Shown here: positions 5,314 to 5,509 of the stretch, one piece after another
Layout: every line of letters starts with the position of its first letter
Position numbering within the stretch: position 1 is the first letter of the stretch
Assembly (NCBI GenBank): GCA_030594025.1
Contig: JAUVFY010000100.1
Location: 1 to 5,509, forward strand
Source: Deltaproteobacteria bacterium
GTDB lineage: Bacteria > Desulfobacterota > GWC2-55-46 > JAUVFY01
Direction: 5' to 3'
Length of the DNA: 5,509 nucleotides
Made by a program: the position numbers and the translations under genes
Notes under the pieces: generated by a model
Seen by the model: only the letters and a program-made list of their open reading frames with translations
What the model was told of the DNA's origin: nothing
Databases searched by the model: none

Positions 5314-5509
5314 ATGGATTTTCCGAAAGACCTCAAGTATACAAAGGAGCATGAATGGGTGAGGGAGGAGGACGGTGCCGTGGTAGTGGGCATAACCGAC
5401 TATGCCCAGGACTCACTGGGGGATGTCGTTTACGTGGAGCTTCCCCAGGAGGGCGGAACCGTTACGAAGGACGAGCCCTTCGGGGTCGTGGAGAGCGTAA
5501 AGGCGGTCT
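5314..5509 (+). CDS. gcvH: Glycine cleavage system H-protein, N-terminal half (partial)
   Basis: GcvH is the small lipoyl carrier that shuttles the aminomethyl intermediate between the P, T and L proteins. The 65 complete codons present encode MDFPKDLKYTKEHEWV at the N-terminus, then VGITDYAQDSLGDVVYVELP (24-43) and GVVESVKAV (57-65). All are hallmark GcvH blocks. Lys63 in ESVKA is the residue that receives lipoate, and the window ends two codons later, so about half of the usual 125-130 residues are missing to the right. The ATG is supported by AGGAGG (5301-5306) seven bases upstream, much stronger than the gcvT site, which would favour making more carrier than enzyme. It most likely belongs to one operon with gcvT, with P-protein genes expected beyond the window. 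Confidence 0.95.
   Translation, partial: MDFPKDLKYTKEHEWVREEDGAVVVGITDYAQDSLGDVVYVELPQEGGTVTKDEPFGVVESVKAV

Noticed and set aside
4771..5352. Long open frame on the - strand opposite gcvT
   Set aside because: It lies antisense to the conserved gcvT coding sequence and runs into gcvH, and its translation shows no recognisable domain.

Overview
The window reads as ordinary bacterial chromosome: tightly packed genes, clear AGGAGG-type ribosome binding sites, and sigma70-like promoters. Base composition is moderately GC-rich, with frequent AGG (Arg) and ATA (Ile) codons. Together with the gene set this would fit an uncultivated deltaproteobacterium-like or Nitrospirota-like lineage, but that placement is an inference and is weak. 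I see no tRNA, rRNA, CRISPR array, insertion sequence or phage gene.

Layout. Positions 1-51 may be the last 16 codons of a gene entering from the left on the + strand. It converges on a class I SAM-dependent methyltransferase (130-738, -) with a GTG start. A 147-bp divergent promoter region separates that from an aldo/keto reductase (886-1719, +). The reductase converges, across only 18 bp, on a 287-residue protein (1738-2601, -) that joins an N-terminal ferritin/rubrerythrin-like helical domain to a C-terminal response-regulator receiver domain. That receiver has lost its phosphorylation residues. Upstream of it on the same strand is an M29-type metalloaminopeptidase (2686-3807, -). A U-tract hairpin at the aminopeptidase stop codon and a promoter in the 84-bp gap suggest the two are separate transcription units.

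The 303-bp region 3808-4110 is the main regulatory region. It carries a near-consensus promoter firing left into the aminopeptidase and another firing right into the glycine-cleavage genes. Between them lies an unexplained set of GC-rich inverted repeats. The right side holds gcvT (4111-5214, +) and the first half of gcvH (5314 to the window end), cut two codons after the lipoyl-lysine. GcvT and GcvH are two of the four parts of the glycine cleavage system: GcvH carries the aminomethyl group on lipoate, and GcvT passes the one-carbon unit to tetrahydrofolate and releases ammonia. The P-protein genes probably follow to the right.

Most of the window is conventional metabolism. The least ordinary items are the ferritin-like/pseudo-receiver fusion and the alternative inverted repeats between the aminopeptidase and gcvT promoters.
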